NCBI GenBank assembly: GCA_934591815.1
Contig: CAKTPV010000041.1
Coordinates: forward strand, 1 to 9,427
Length of the DNA stretch: 9,427 nt
Direction of reading: 5' to 3'
Source: an uncultured Oscillospiraceae bacterium
GTDB taxonomy: Bacteria > Bacillota > Clostridia > Oscillospirales > Oscillospiraceae
Under the pieces are notes generated by a model. It saw only the letters and a program-made list of their open reading frames with translations, ran no database searches and had not been told where the DNA came from. Every line of letters starts with the position of its first letter. Position 1 is the first letter of the stretch. Positions 1 to 7,743 of this stretch are shown piece after piece. Made by a program: the position numbers and the translations under genes.

Positions 1-134
1 TGGGATATATCCTGCAAATGCTGGTAGGGCGCAGATTCGGCGGCCACGTGACGTGGGACGAGCTGGGGCTGCCCTGCACCGATTCCGGCATGGCGCTGCC
101 CTGCGGCGCCACGGGGCGCTGGTGCGCCGACTGA
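1..134 (+). CDS. C-terminal end of an unrecognised protein (5' truncated)
   Basis: An open frame enters from the left edge (first complete codon at 3) and stops at the TGA at 132-134, giving 43 residues that start GYILQMLVGRRFGG and end ATGRWCAD. Codon use (GC-rich third positions) matches the following genes, and the gap to ecfA1 is only 22 nt, so it is probably the upstream gene of the same operon. The tail has three cysteines (in LPCTDS, LPCGAT and RWCAD). I do not recognise the family. It does not look like ribosomal protein L17, which often precedes ecfA1 in Firmicutes. A chance open end is possible but less likely given the codon bias and the close spacing. Confidence 0.5.
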   Translation, partial: GYILQMLVGRRFGGHVTWDELGLPCTDSGMALPCGATGRWCAD

Positions 135-156
135 CCAAGAACGGAGATATAACGCA

Positions 157-1017
157 ATGTCGACCATGATCGAAACAAAAGACCTGACCTTCACCTACCC
201 CGCGCCGGAGGGGGAGACGAATCCCCCCGCCCTCAACGGCGTGTCCGTAACGGTGGAGAAGGGCAACTTCGTGGTGGTGCTGGGCCACAACGGCTCCGGT
301 AAATCCACCCTTGCCAAGCATATGAACGCGGTACTGCTGCCCGGCGGCGGTGCCGTGTATGTGGAGGGGATGGACACCCGTGACGAGTCGCTGCTGCTGG
401 AGATCCGGCGGCGCACCGGCATGGTGTTCCAGAACCCGGATAACCAGATCGTCGCCAACGTGGTGGAGGAGGACGTGGCCTTCGGGCCGGAGAATCTGGG
501 CGTCCCCACGGCGGAGATACGCCGCCGGGTGGATGACGCGCTGGCCGCTGTGGGCATGGAGAAATTCGCCCGCCACGCGCCGCATCTTCTGTCCGGCGGA
601 CAGAAGCAGCGTGTGGCCATCGCCGGCGTCATCGCCATGGAGCCGGAGTGCATCGTGCTGGATGAGGCCACCGCCATGCTGGATCCTGCGGGCCGGCGGG
701 AGGTACTGGATACCGTCCACCGCCTGAACCGGGAAATGGGCATCACCGTGGTGCTCATCACCCACCATATGTCGGAGGCGGAGGACGCCGACCGCGTCAT
801 CGTCATGAACGACGGCGTCGTGGCCATGGACGGTACGCCCCGGCAGGTCTTTGCGCGGGTGGAGGAGCTGCACGGCTTCGGCCTTGCCGCGCCGGACACG
901 GTGGAGCTTTTATACGAACTGGGGCAGGCGGGTCTGCCCGTAACGCTGGACAGCCTGACGGTGGACCAGTGTGCCGATACCATTTGCCGCGCATTGGGCG
1001 GGGCGGAAGGGAAGTAA
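157..1017 (+). CDS. ecfA1: ECF transporter energising ATPase EcfA1 (CbiO-type)
   Basis: This is one of the two cytoplasmic ATPases that form the EcfA1-EcfA2-EcfT energising module, powering uptake of vitamins or transition metals through separate membrane S components. The 286-aa protein has a full ABC nucleotide-binding domain: Walker A GHNGSGKS at 43-50, Q-loop Gln92 in the EcfA1-typical context FQNPDNQ, signature LSGGQ at 145-149, Walker B ending in Asp169-Glu170 and H-loop His203. A C-terminal extension after about residue 225 is the usual EcfA dimer region, and the length is normal for the family. The start is ATG 157 because GGAG at 143-146 sits 10 nt upstream; the in-frame ATG at 166 is too far from it. 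ecfA2 follows 2 nt after the stop. The EcfA1 rather than EcfA2 call rests on gene order and the NPDNQ motif. Confidence 0.96.
   Translation: MSTMIETKDLTFTYPAPEGETNPPALNGVSVTVEKGNFVVVLGHNGSGKSTLAKHMNAVLLPGGGAVYVEGMDTRDESLLLEIRRRTGMVFQNPDNQIVANVVEEDVAFGPENLGVPTAEIRRRVDDALAAVGMEKFARHAPHLLSGGQKQRVAIAGVIAMEPECIVLDEATAMLDPAGRREVLDTVHRLNREMGITVVLITHHMSEAEDADRVIVMNDGVVAMDGTPRQVFARVEELHGFGLAAPDTVELLYELGQAGLPVTLDSLTVDQCADTICRALGGAEGK
1005..1014 (+). promoter_or_regulatory. Ribosome binding site deciding the TTG start of ecfA2
   Basis: A purine-rich GGAAGGGAAG lies inside the last codons and stop of ecfA1 and ends 5 nt before TTG 1020. It supports that TTG start over the GTG at 969, which is open in the same frame but would overlap ecfA1 by 49 nt and add 17 residues unlike the EcfA2 N-terminus. 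Confidence 0.6.
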
Positions 1018-1019
1018 CC

Positions 1020-1886
1020 TTGGAACCGATCTTACAGATAGAGCATTTGACTCACACCTATTCGGCGGGTACGCCGTTTCAGCGCAGCGCCGTGGACGAT
1101 ATGAACCTGTCCGTGATGGACGGTGAATTCCTCGGCATCATCGGCCACACCGGCTCCGGCAAGTCCACACTGATCCAGCATCTCAACGGACTGCTCAAGC
1201 CCACGTCGGGCCGCATCCTGTTACAGGGCAAGGACATCTGGGCAGAGCCCAAGAAGATCCGGGACGTGCGGTTTCAGGTGGGACTGGTGTTCCAGTACCC
1301 GGAATACCAGCTGTTTGAGGAGACGGTGTATAAGGACATCGCCTTCGGCCCGAAGAACATGGGGTTGGACGAGGAGGACATTGACCGCCGCGTCCGTTCC
1401 GCCGCCGCCTTCGTGGGGCTGACGGAGACCATGCTGGACAAGTCCCCCTTTGAGCTGTCCGGCGGCCAGAAGCGCCGTGTGGCCATTGCCGGCGTTATCG
1501 CCATGGAGCCGAAGGTGCTGGTACTGGACGAGCCTACAGCGGGTCTTGACCCCCGTGGCCGGGACGATATTCTGGCACGCATACAGGACTATCACCGGGC
1601 GAAGCACGCCTCCGTGGTGCTGGTGAGCCACAGCATGGAGGAGATCGCCCGCAACGTGGACCGCATTGTGGTGCTGTCCGACAGCCACGTGCTCATGGAG
1701 GGCACGCCCCGTCAGGTGTTCGCCCGCGCCCATGAGCTGGAGCAGGTGGGACTGGATATCCCGCAGGTGACGAAGGTGGCGCTGGCTCTGCGGCAGCGGG
1801 GACTGCCGGTGGACACGGCGGTCTACACCGTGGAGGCGCTGCGCGAAGCGCTGCTCCGGCTGAAAGGGGGCGCTGACGTATGCTGA
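1020..1886 (+). CDS. ecfA2: ECF transporter energising ATPase EcfA2 (CbiO-type)
   Basis: Second ATPase of the ECF module; it forms an asymmetric heterodimer with EcfA1 and docks on the coupling helices of EcfT. Starting at TTG 1020 the protein is 288 aa, the usual EcfA2 length, and opens MEPILQIEHLTHTYSAGTPF, the expected first strand of an ABC domain. Motifs: Walker A GHTGSGKS at 42-49, Q-loop Gln92 in the EcfA2-typical FQYPEYQLFE, LSGGQ at 146-150, Walker B LVLDEP with Asp170-Glu171, D-loop AGLD at 174-177 and H-loop His204. The start choice follows the SD-like GGAAGGGAAG at 1005-1014. The 3' end overlaps ecfT by 7 nt, which implies translational coupling and fits equal stoichiometry of the complex. 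The frame stays open upstream to a GTG at 969; that longer form is possible but unlikely. Confidence 0.95.
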   Translation: MEPILQIEHLTHTYSAGTPFQRSAVDDMNLSVMDGEFLGIIGHTGSGKSTLIQHLNGLLKPTSGRILLQGKDIWAEPKKIRDVRFQVGLVFQYPEYQLFEETVYKDIAFGPKNMGLDEEDIDRRVRSAAAFVGLTETMLDKSPFELSGGQKRRVAIAGVIAMEPKVLVLDEPTAGLDPRGRDDILARIQDYHRAKHASVVLVSHSMEEIARNVDRIVVLSDSHVLMEGTPRQVFARAHELEQVGLDIPQVTKVALALRQRGLPVDTAVYTVEALREALLRLKGGADVC

Positions 1887-2686
1887 AGGATATCACGCTG
1901 GGTCAGTATTTCCCCGGCGACACCCTCATCCACAAGCTGGATCCCCGGACAAAGCTGCTGTGCGTCATCTTGTACATCGTGGCGCTGTTCAATGCAAAAG
2001 GCCCCCTGACCTACGGCATCATGATCGCCGTGCTGGCGGTGTGCATCCTCATCTCCCGCGTGGAGTGGAAGGCGCTGACAAGGGGCTTGAAGCCGGTCTA
2101 TTTCATCGTGGCCTTCACCGCCATCATGAATATGTTCTTTACCAACGGTACGCCGGTGGCGGACGTGTGGCTGGTGCGCCACATCACGTGGGAAGGTATC
2201 ATCGCCGCCGTGCAGATGGTGCTGCGTATCGTCATGCTTATCATGGGTACGTTCCTCATGACCTACACCACCAGCCCCATCGCCCTGACCGACGGATTGG
2301 AGCGTCTGCTCTCTCCTTTAAAAAAGCTGCGGTTCCCGGTGCATGAGCTGGCCATGATGATGTCCATCGCTCTGCGCTTTATCCCCACGCTCATCGAGGA
2401 GACGGACAAGATCATGTCTGCACAGAAGGCCCGCGGCGCGGATTTCGAGTCGGGCAACATCTTCCAGCGTGCCAAGGCGCTGGTACCCATTCTGGTGCCG
2501 CTGTTCATCAGCGCGTTCCGCCGTGCCGACGAGCTGGCCACCGCCATGGAATGCCGCTGCTACCACGGCGGCGAGGGACGCACCGCCCTGCGTATCCTGC
2601 GCTTCCAGATGGCGGACTGGCTGTCTCTTGCACTGTTCGTGGTGCTGACTGCCGGCGTTATCACCCTGAAAAAGTTCGGATTCTGA
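1880..2686 (+). CDS. ecfT: ECF transporter transmembrane coupling protein EcfT
   Basis: Integral membrane scaffold that links the EcfA1/A2 ATPases to exchangeable S components. The 268-aa sequence has the family opening GQYFPGDTLIHKLDPRTKL, hydrophobic segments at about 25-57, 72-87, 107-130 and 243-263, and a cytoplasmic helical region carrying the two coupling motifs that insert into the ATPase grooves: Ala-Arg-Gly at 184-186 (AQKARGADFE) and a second X-Arg-X at 225-227 (AMECRCYHGGEGR). The second is Cys-Arg-Cys rather than Ala-Arg-Gly; the essential arginine is kept. ATG 1880 overlaps the ecfA2 stop and has an AAAGGGGG ribosome site at 1863-1870. No S-component gene is adjacent, so this is probably a shared group II module serving several S proteins encoded elsewhere. 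Confidence 0.95.
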   Translation: MLKDITLGQYFPGDTLIHKLDPRTKLLCVILYIVALFNAKGPLTYGIMIAVLAVCILISRVEWKALTRGLKPVYFIVAFTAIMNMFFTNGTPVADVWLVRHITWEGIIAAVQMVLRIVMLIMGTFLMTYTTSPIALTDGLERLLSPLKKLRFPVHELAMMMSIALRFIPTLIEETDKIMSAQKARGADFESGNIFQRAKALVPILVPLFISAFRRADELATAMECRCYHGGEGRTALRILRFQMADWLSLALFVVLTAGVITLKKFGF

Positions 2687-2693
2687 CAAAAAA

Positions 2694-2698
2694 GGAGG
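2694..2698 (+). promoter_or_regulatory. Strong ribosome binding site for truA (TTG start)
   Basis: A perfect GGAGG core in AAAAAAGGAGGCGG lies 7 nt before TTG 2706, in the 19-nt gap after ecfT. It fixes the rare TTG as the truA start; no ATG occurs in that frame before the conserved TruA N-terminus begins. Confidence 0.75.
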
Positions 2699-2705
2699 CG
2701 GCGCA

Positions 2706-3461
2706 TTGCGTAATATCGCCCTGATCTTAATGTACAACGGCGCCGCCTACCACGGCTGGCAGGTGCAGAAAACGGAGACCTCCGTGGCCCAGACGCTGGA
2801 GCGCGGGCTGAGCATGGTCTGCGGCGAGCCCATCAAGGTCACCGGCTGCGGCCGCACCGATGCCGGCGTCCACGCCGAGCACTATGTGGCCAATTTCCGG
2901 ACAAGCTCCCGCATCCCGGTGGACAGGCTGCCCTTTGCCGCCAACACCCACATCCCGGAGGATATCGTGGTCAAGGCGGCGTATGAGGTGGCGGAGGATT
3001 TCAACGCCATCGGTTCCTGCATCAAGAAGGAGTACACCTACCGCATCTACAACTCCCGCATTAAAAACCCTTTCTATGTGGACAGAGCCTATTTCTACCC
3101 CAAGCGGCTGGACGAGGCGGTGATGGACCGCGCCGCCCGGATGTTTGAGGGTACCCACGACTTTGCCGCCGTGCGGAGCGTAGGCACCAATGTCCGCAGC
3201 ACGGTGCGTACCATCCACTACTGCCGCGTCACCCGCAACGGGGAGCTGCTGGAGTTGAAGGTCTGCGCCAACGGTTTTCTGTATAATATGGTACGTGCCA
3301 TTACGGGCACGGTGCTCTACGCGGCGGAGGGCAAGCTGGCGCCGGAGGATATCCCGGTGATCCTGGATTCCGGCAACCGCACGCTGGCGGGCCCCACGGC
3401 GCCTCCCGGCGGCCTGTATCTCACCCGCGTATGGTATGAGGACGAACGACTCAATGGATAA
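2706..3461 (+). CDS. truA: tRNA pseudouridine(38-40) synthase TruA
   Basis: Isomerises uridines 38, 39 and 40 of the tRNA anticodon arm to pseudouridine in the cytoplasm. The 251-aa product has the typical TruA start (LILMYNGAAYHGWQVQ), the catalytic motif GCGRTDAGVHA with nucleophile Asp52, the YTYRI strand at 110-114 that carries the conserved active-site tyrosine, and the C-terminal GFLYNMVR motif at 190-197 followed by GPTAPPGGLYL. Length is normal. Translation starts at TTG 2706 behind a perfect GGAGG. truA directly after ecfA1-ecfA2-ecfT is a common Firmicutes order; usually rplM and rpsI come next, but here a membrane protein gene does. The stop (TAA 3459-3461) overlaps the next start, forming ATGGATAA. 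Confidence 0.97.
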   Translation: MRNIALILMYNGAAYHGWQVQKTETSVAQTLERGLSMVCGEPIKVTGCGRTDAGVHAEHYVANFRTSSRIPVDRLPFAANTHIPEDIVVKAAYEVAEDFNAIGSCIKKEYTYRIYNSRIKNPFYVDRAYFYPKRLDEAVMDRAARMFEGTHDFAAVRSVGTNVRSTVRTIHYCRVTRNGELLELKVCANGFLYNMVRAITGTVLYAAEGKLAPEDIPVILDSGNRTLAGPTAPPGGLYLTRVWYEDERLNG

Positions 3462-4638
3462 GATGGCATTCGACCGCGGCAACCCGCAGGAGGAGCCGCC
3501 CCGCCGTGTGGCGAAGAAAAGTAAAAAGCGTTTTCTCTGGCTGACACTGGTGGCGCTGCTGGCGATGATCGCCGTGGTGCTGTCCATCCTGTATGACCGG
3601 GGCGAATTCGACGGCCTGCGCCGCCGGGTGCTGTACGCCAAGGCGCAGAAGGACGAGAACGGCTGCGCCCAGCTGTACCGCTACGCCAGCGACCAGTCCG
3701 GCAGCTTCGCCTCACTGGAGGGAAGCCTTGCCACCGTCTCTATGCACCAGATCTCGGTGCTGGACGAGGCGGGCAAGAGCGTCTATGAGCAGGCGGTGAA
3801 GTTCCAGACGCCTACGCTGGTTCGCAGCGCAGACCGGGCCGCCGCCTATGACGTGGGCGGCAAGACCATCTACGTCCTGTCTGCCAAGGGACTGGTCTGT
3901 CAGGTGGATGCCGCCGGCGAGATCCTGTCTGTCGCCCTGAACGACGGCGGCTATCTCACCGTCACCAGCAACGAAAGCGGCTGCAAGGCAGCCGTCCGGG
4001 TCTATGACGCCTCCGGCCAGCCGGTGTTTGCCTACCGCTCGGCGGACCGTTTTATCATGACCGCCGCCCTGTCCGCCGACAGCCGCACGCTGGCCGCCGT
4101 CACCATGGGACAGAGCAGCGGCGTCTTTACCAGCTATGTGGTGTTCTACCGCATCAACAGCGAGGCGGCGCTGACCACCAGCGCGCTGACGGGCAGCCTG
4201 ATCTACGACCTGTTTCCCATGGGGGATCGGTTCTGCGCGGTAATGGAGGAGCAGCTCTGCTTTTTGAATCATGACGGCGAGGTCTGTGCCGCGTACAGCT
4301 ACGGCGGCGATTACCTGCGCCGTGTGGACTGCGGCGGCGACGGCTATGCCGCACTGCTGCTGGGCCGCTACCGCAACGGCACGCAGCACCGTATCGTTAC
4401 GGTGGGCGGCGACGGCAGCGCACTGGCGGCGCTGGATGTAGACGGCGAGGTGCTGAGCATCTCCGCGGCGGGGCGCTATGTGGCCGTTCTGTTCAGCGAC
4501 CATATGACCATCTACGACAAAACGCTGACGGAGTGCGCCCGCCTGGACGCCGTCAGCGAGGCGCGCCAGGTGCTGATGCGTGCCGACGGTTCCGCTGTGC
4601 TGGCGGGCTCTACCGCCGCCAGCCTGTATCTGCCGTAA
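3454..4638 (+). CDS. Single-pass membrane protein with beta-propeller-like domain, probable DUF5711 family
   Basis: The 394-aa protein begins with a charged cytoplasmic tail rich in Lys/Arg (17-26), one hydrophobic helix at about 27-47, then a large domain predicted to face outward by the positive-inside rule. From about residue 75 on it shows repeated short hydrophobic strands with Gly/Asp turns (such as GKTIYVLSAKGLVCQVD, GQPVFAYRSADRFIMTAALS, GRYVAVLFSDHMTIYD), a pattern like WD40/PQQ-type beta-propellers. From memory this resembles DUF5711 proteins of Clostridia, whose function is unknown to me. I chose ATG 3454 because GAGGA at 3438-3442 is well placed and the start overlaps the truA stop by 8 nt; ATG 3436 (six residues longer) and ATG 3463 are alternatives. 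It is followed 18 nt later by a CvpA-family gene, suggesting an envelope role (inference). Confidence 0.8.
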   Translation: MDKMAFDRGNPQEEPPRRVAKKSKKRFLWLTLVALLAMIAVVLSILYDRGEFDGLRRRVLYAKAQKDENGCAQLYRYASDQSGSFASLEGSLATVSMHQISVLDEAGKSVYEQAVKFQTPTLVRSADRAAAYDVGGKTIYVLSAKGLVCQVDAAGEILSVALNDGGYLTVTSNESGCKAAVRVYDASGQPVFAYRSADRFIMTAALSADSRTLAAVTMGQSSGVFTSYVVFYRINSEAALTTSALTGSLIYDLFPMGDRFCAVMEEQLCFLNHDGEVCAAYSYGGDYLRRVDCGGDGYAALLLGRYRNGTQHRIVTVGGDGSALAALDVDGEVLSISAAGRYVAVLFSDHMTIYDKTLTECARLDAVSEARQVLMRADGSAVLAGSTAASLYLP

Positions 4639-4656
4639 CGGCAAAGGAGGGGGACT

Positions 4657-5319
4657 ATGGCTATTTTTGTGGATATCTTCATGGCGGCGATCCTGCTGCT
4701 GGCACTGGTGCTGGGCGTCCGTCAGGGCTTCGTCCAGAGCCTTGCCCGCGTGGCCATCGTGATCGTGGCGCTGCTGGGCGCGGCGTGGCTGGCCCAGCAG
4801 CTGGCGGAGCCTGCCGCCAAATGGCTGGAGCCGGTGCTGACCGAGAAGATCCAGCAGAAGCTCAGCGGGCAGGCCGTCGCCGTGGACGACCCCAGTCTGG
4901 CGGCCGCCGGACTTTTGGAGACGTTCGGCTTTTCCGGCGATGTGCTGGATGAGCTGGTGCAGAGCGTTACCGATAAGGCGCAGGAGATGGGGCAGACGCT
5001 GCTTACCGCCGTGGTATCCACGGTGCTGCATTCGGTGGCCTACGCCGTGGTGTATCTGCTGTCATTTTTGCTGCTGCTGCTTGTGCTGCGGCTGCTGCTG
5101 GCGCCGCTGCACCTATTCACAAAGCTGCCGGTGGTACACGGTGTCAACGCCATACTGGGCGGCGCGCTGGGACTGGTGAAGGGGACGCTGCTGCTGTTCT
5201 TCGCCGTCTGGCTGCTGCGCCGGTTCCAGATCCTCGTCACGCCGGAGCTGATCGGCCAGACCTACATCCTCCGCTTTTTCGCGGAGCATAGCCCCATGGA
5301 GCTTATTACATCCCTTTGA
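4657..5319 (+). CDS. CvpA family inner-membrane protein
   Basis: The 220-aa protein fits the CvpA family (named for colicin V production, with broader and poorly defined envelope roles). Hydrophobic segments lie at about 5-23, 31-49, 117-148 and 165-187. The family pattern is visible: an N-terminal VDIFMAAILLLALVLGVRQGFVQSL with the G-x-R-x-G-F turn between helices 1 and 2, and NAILGGALGLVKG at 164-176 leading into the last helix. A soluble amphipathic stretch at 50-115 separates the helix pairs and is longer than in compact CvpA proteins. ATG 4657 has a perfect GGAGG at 4646-4650. It follows the propeller-like membrane protein by 18 nt, so the two are probably co-expressed. Family assignment is fairly sure; the role is not. 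Confidence 0.85.
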   Translation: MAIFVDIFMAAILLLALVLGVRQGFVQSLARVAIVIVALLGAAWLAQQLAEPAAKWLEPVLTEKIQQKLSGQAVAVDDPSLAAAGLLETFGFSGDVLDELVQSVTDKAQEMGQTLLTAVVSTVLHSVAYAVVYLLSFLLLLLVLRLLLAPLHLFTKLPVVHGVNAILGGALGLVKGTLLLFFAVWLLRRFQILVTPELIGQTYILRFFAEHSPMELITSL

Positions 5320-5398
5320 CACCCCGGCCGCCGGCGGGTTTGACCGCGCCGGACAACGGCCATACTGATATCACCCCAACGGATAATGGAGGAATACC
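5320..5398 (+). promoter_or_regulatory. Intergenic leader upstream of the Clp gene; weak promoter and partial CtsR-like half-site
   Basis: This 79-nt gap is the largest non-coding space between 157 and 7953 and a plausible place for separate control of the Clp gene. It holds a -35-like TTGACC at 5340-5345, with no convincing -10 at 16-18 nt (TACTGA at 5363-5368 is poor). The heptad TTTGACC at 5339-5345 equals one half of the inverted CtsR box (GGTCAAA read on the other strand), but the partner heptad at 3-nt spacing is missing. The perfect GGAGG at 5388-5392 is the Clp ribosome site. A GC-rich palindromic stretch at 5322-5338 lacks a T-run, so I do not call a terminator. Confidence 0.3.
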
Positions 5399-7735
5399 AT
5401 GCAGCCTACACTTTGTTCCCGATGCAAAAAGAATGTGGCCGTTGTGTTCATCTCCCGCATGAACGAGAAGAACGAGATGGTCAACGAGGGCCTGTGCCTG
5501 AAATGCGCCGCCCAGCTGGGTCTGCCCCAGGTGGAGGACATGATGAAGCGCATGGGCATCACGCCGGAGGATCTGGAGAACATCAACAACGAGATGATGC
5601 AGGCCTTCGGCGGCGCGGAGGAGATGAACGACCTGCCGGACGGCGAGGACGAGGACGATGAGGAGAGCGGCAAGACCGCCACGTTCCCGTTTTTGAACCG
5701 CCTGTTCAACAACGGCAATCCGCCGGCGGAGCAGCCCCGTGAGAGCGGCAATGCCGGGGCTCAGCCCAACGGCCGTAAAAAGGAACAGAAACGCAAGTTT
5801 CTGGACAATTACTGCATCAATCTGAGCCAGCGTGCCCGCGACGGCAAGCTGGACGCCGTCATTGGCCGGGAACAGGAGATCGAGCGCGTGGTACAGATCC
5901 TGAACCGCCGCCAGAAGAACAATCCCTGCCTCATCGGCGAGCCGGGTGTGGGCAAGACCGCCATCGCCGAGGGGCTGGCGCAGCGCATCGTCTCCGGCGA
6001 TGTACCCTTCAAGCTGCGGCAGAAGGAGGTCTATCTTCTCGACCTCACCGCGCTGGTGGCGGGTACCCAGTTCCGCGGCCAGTTTGAAAGCCGCATGAAG
6101 GGACTCATTGAGGAGATCCGCAAGGCGGGCAACATCATCCTCGTCATCGACGAGGTACACAACATCGTGGGCGCCGGCGATGCCGAGGGCAGCATGAACG
6201 CTGCCAACATCCTCAAGCCCGCCCTGAGCCGGGGAGAGATCCAGGTCATCGGCGCCACCACCTTCAACGAGTACCGCAAGCACATCGAAAAGGACACCGC
6301 GCTGGAGCGCCGGTTCCAGCCCGTCACCGTCAACGAGCCGAATATCGAGGATACGCTGAAGATCTTGCAGGGTATCGCCCATTACTACGAGCAGTTCCAC
6401 GGCGTCTCCATCCCCCAGGGGGTGCTGCGTCAGGCGGTGCTGCTGTCCGAACGGTACATCACCGACCGCTACCTGCCGGATAAGGCCATCGACCTCATCG
6501 ACGAGGCCTGCTCCGACAAGAACCTCCACGACCCCGATATCAACCGCCGCATGGAGCTGGAGCGTGACCTGGAGAATCTCACCTTTGAGCGGGAGAATCT
6601 CATGTCCGCCCAGCCTGCCGAGGGGCAGGAGTTCACCCAGGAGGAGCTGGATCACCGCTATGCGCGTATCGCCGAGCTGCGCAGTCAGGAGCTGCGAGTC
6701 ACCGATGAGCTGAATACCATCCGCGCCAAGGGTACGCCGCAGCTGACCATGGAGAACATCGCCCGCGTCATCGAGATGTGGACGAAGATCCCTGCCAGCA
6801 AGATCAAGGAGGAGGAGTTCAAGCGTTTGGCGGAGCTGGACCAGCGCCTCCGCGCCCATGTGGTGGGACAGGACGAGGCCATTGCCGCTGTGTCCGCCGC
6901 CATCCGCCGCAACCGGGTGGGCATCTCGCCCAAGCACAAGCCGGTGAGCTTTATCTTCGTTGGCCCCACCGGTGTGGGTAAGACGGAACTGGTCAAGCAG
7001 CTGGCAGACGACCTGTTCAACGCACCGGAGTCTCTCATCCGGCTGGATATGTCCGAATTTATGGAGAAGCACTCCGTCTCCCGCATCGTCGGCTCGCCAC
7101 CGGGCTATGTGGGGTACGACGAGGCGGGGCAGCTGACGGAGAAGATCCGCCGCAAGCCCTATTCCGTGGTGCTGTTCGACGAGATCGAGAAGGCACACCC
7201 CGACGTACTCAATGTGCTGCTGCAAATTCTGGACGACGGTCAGATCACCGACGCCCACGGCCGGAAGGTGAACTTTGAAAACACCGTCATCGTCATGACC
7301 AGCAACGCCGGCTCCGACAATAAGTCCGCCGGTGCGGTGGGCTTTGGCGGCAGCGCCGACCAGCAGGGGAAGGAGCGCACCATGAAGGCGCTGCAGGACT
7401 TCCTGCGCCCGGAGTTCCTCAACCGCGTGGACGAGATCATCTGCTTCAACCACCTGACGAAGGAGAATTTCACCGGCATCGCCCGCATCATGCTGGAGGA
7501 GCTGCGCACATCCCTCGGCGACAAGGGGTACACCTTCCGCTACGACGACGCGCTGGTGGACTATCTGGTGGAGAAGTCCTACTCCATGACCTACGGCGCC
7601 CGCAATCTGCGCCGCCAGATCCAGAAGGAGCTGGAGGATCCCATGGCCGCCCGCATCATCGACAGCTTTGAAAACCCCATCACCCAAATCAGCGCCACCG
7701 CCGCCGACGGCGCGGTGCAGCTGTACACACTGTGA
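5399..7735 (+). CDS. ClpE/ClpC-type AAA+ unfoldase with N-terminal zinc finger (Clp protease ATP-binding subunit)
   Basis: Class I Clp ATPase of 778 aa, likely feeding unfolded proteins into ClpP. It lacks the double Clp-N domain of ClpC/ClpA; instead the N-terminus has a four-cysteine zinc finger (Cys6, Cys9, Cys33, Cys36), as in ClpE, followed by a helical segment and an acidic, low-complexity linker (about 73-130, with [10 protein letters not shown] at 81-90). AAA domain 1: Walker A GEPGVGKT 180-187, Walker B VIDEVH 249-254, Arg finger in LERRF at 302-306. A charged coiled middle segment spans about 380-445. AAA domain 2: Walker A GPTGVGKT 522-529, Walker [10 protein letters not shown] 592-600, Arg finger about Arg676, sensor 2 GARNLRR 733-739. 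The loop AGAVGFG at 644-650 has the hydrophobic-Gly-hydrophobic tripeptide used to dock ClpP. ATG 5399 is preceded by GGAGG at 5388-5392. It is somewhat longer than the ClpE proteins I know; the ClpE label rests on architecture. Confidence 0.93.
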   Translation: MQPTLCSRCKKNVAVVFISRMNEKNEMVNEGLCLKCAAQLGLPQVEDMMKRMGITPEDLENINNEMMQAFGGAEEMNDLPDGEDEDDEESGKTATFPFLNRLFNNGNPPAEQPRESGNAGAQPNGRKKEQKRKFLDNYCINLSQRARDGKLDAVIGREQEIERVVQILNRRQKNNPCLIGEPGVGKTAIAEGLAQRIVSGDVPFKLRQKEVYLLDLTALVAGTQFRGQFESRMKGLIEEIRKAGNIILVIDEVHNIVGAGDAEGSMNAANILKPALSRGEIQVIGATTFNEYRKHIEKDTALERRFQPVTVNEPNIEDTLKILQGIAHYYEQFHGVSIPQGVLRQAVLLSERYITDRYLPDKAIDLIDEACSDKNLHDPDINRRMELERDLENLTFERENLMSAQPAEGQEFTQEELDHRYARIAELRSQELRVTDELNTIRAKGTPQLTMENIARVIEMWTKIPASKIKEEEFKRLAELDQRLRAHVVGQDEAIAAVSAAIRRNRVGISPKHKPVSFIFVGPTGVGKTELVKQLADDLFNAPESLIRLDMSEFMEKHSVSRIVGSPPGYVGYDEAGQLTEKIRRKPYSVVLFDEIEKAHPDVLNVLLQILDDGQITDAHGRKVNFENTVIVMTSNAGSDNKSAGAVGFGGSADQQGKERTMKALQDFLRPEFLNRVDEIICFNHLTKENFTGIARIMLEELRTSLGDKGYTFRYDDALVDYLVEKSYSMTYGARNLRRQIQKELEDPMAARIIDSFENPITQISATAADGAVQLYTL

Positions 7736-7743
7736 GGTGCGCT

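Noticed and set aside
969..1019. Upstream GTG start for ecfA2 giving a 305-aa form
   Set aside because: It overlaps ecfA1 by 49 nt, has only a weak ribosome site and adds residues not typical of EcfA2; TTG 1020 has a good site and gives normal length.
3712..5031. Open frame of 439 codons on the minus strand across the DUF5711-like and CvpA genes
   Set aside because: It spans two plus-strand genes with good ribosome sites, has low-complexity His/Gln/Ala-rich content and no ribosome site of its own that I can support.
5322..5338. GC-rich palindromic stretch after the CvpA gene as a terminator
   Set aside because: Stems are only 3-4 bp in any fold and only TTT follows, so it does not meet a terminator pattern.
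5306..7687. Open frame of 793 codons on the minus strand, antisense to the Clp gene
   Set aside because: It is the mirror of a GC-rich gene with strong third-position bias. Its translation is rich in His, Leu, Gln and Val without any recognisable domain, while the plus-strand frame is a full Clp ATPase.
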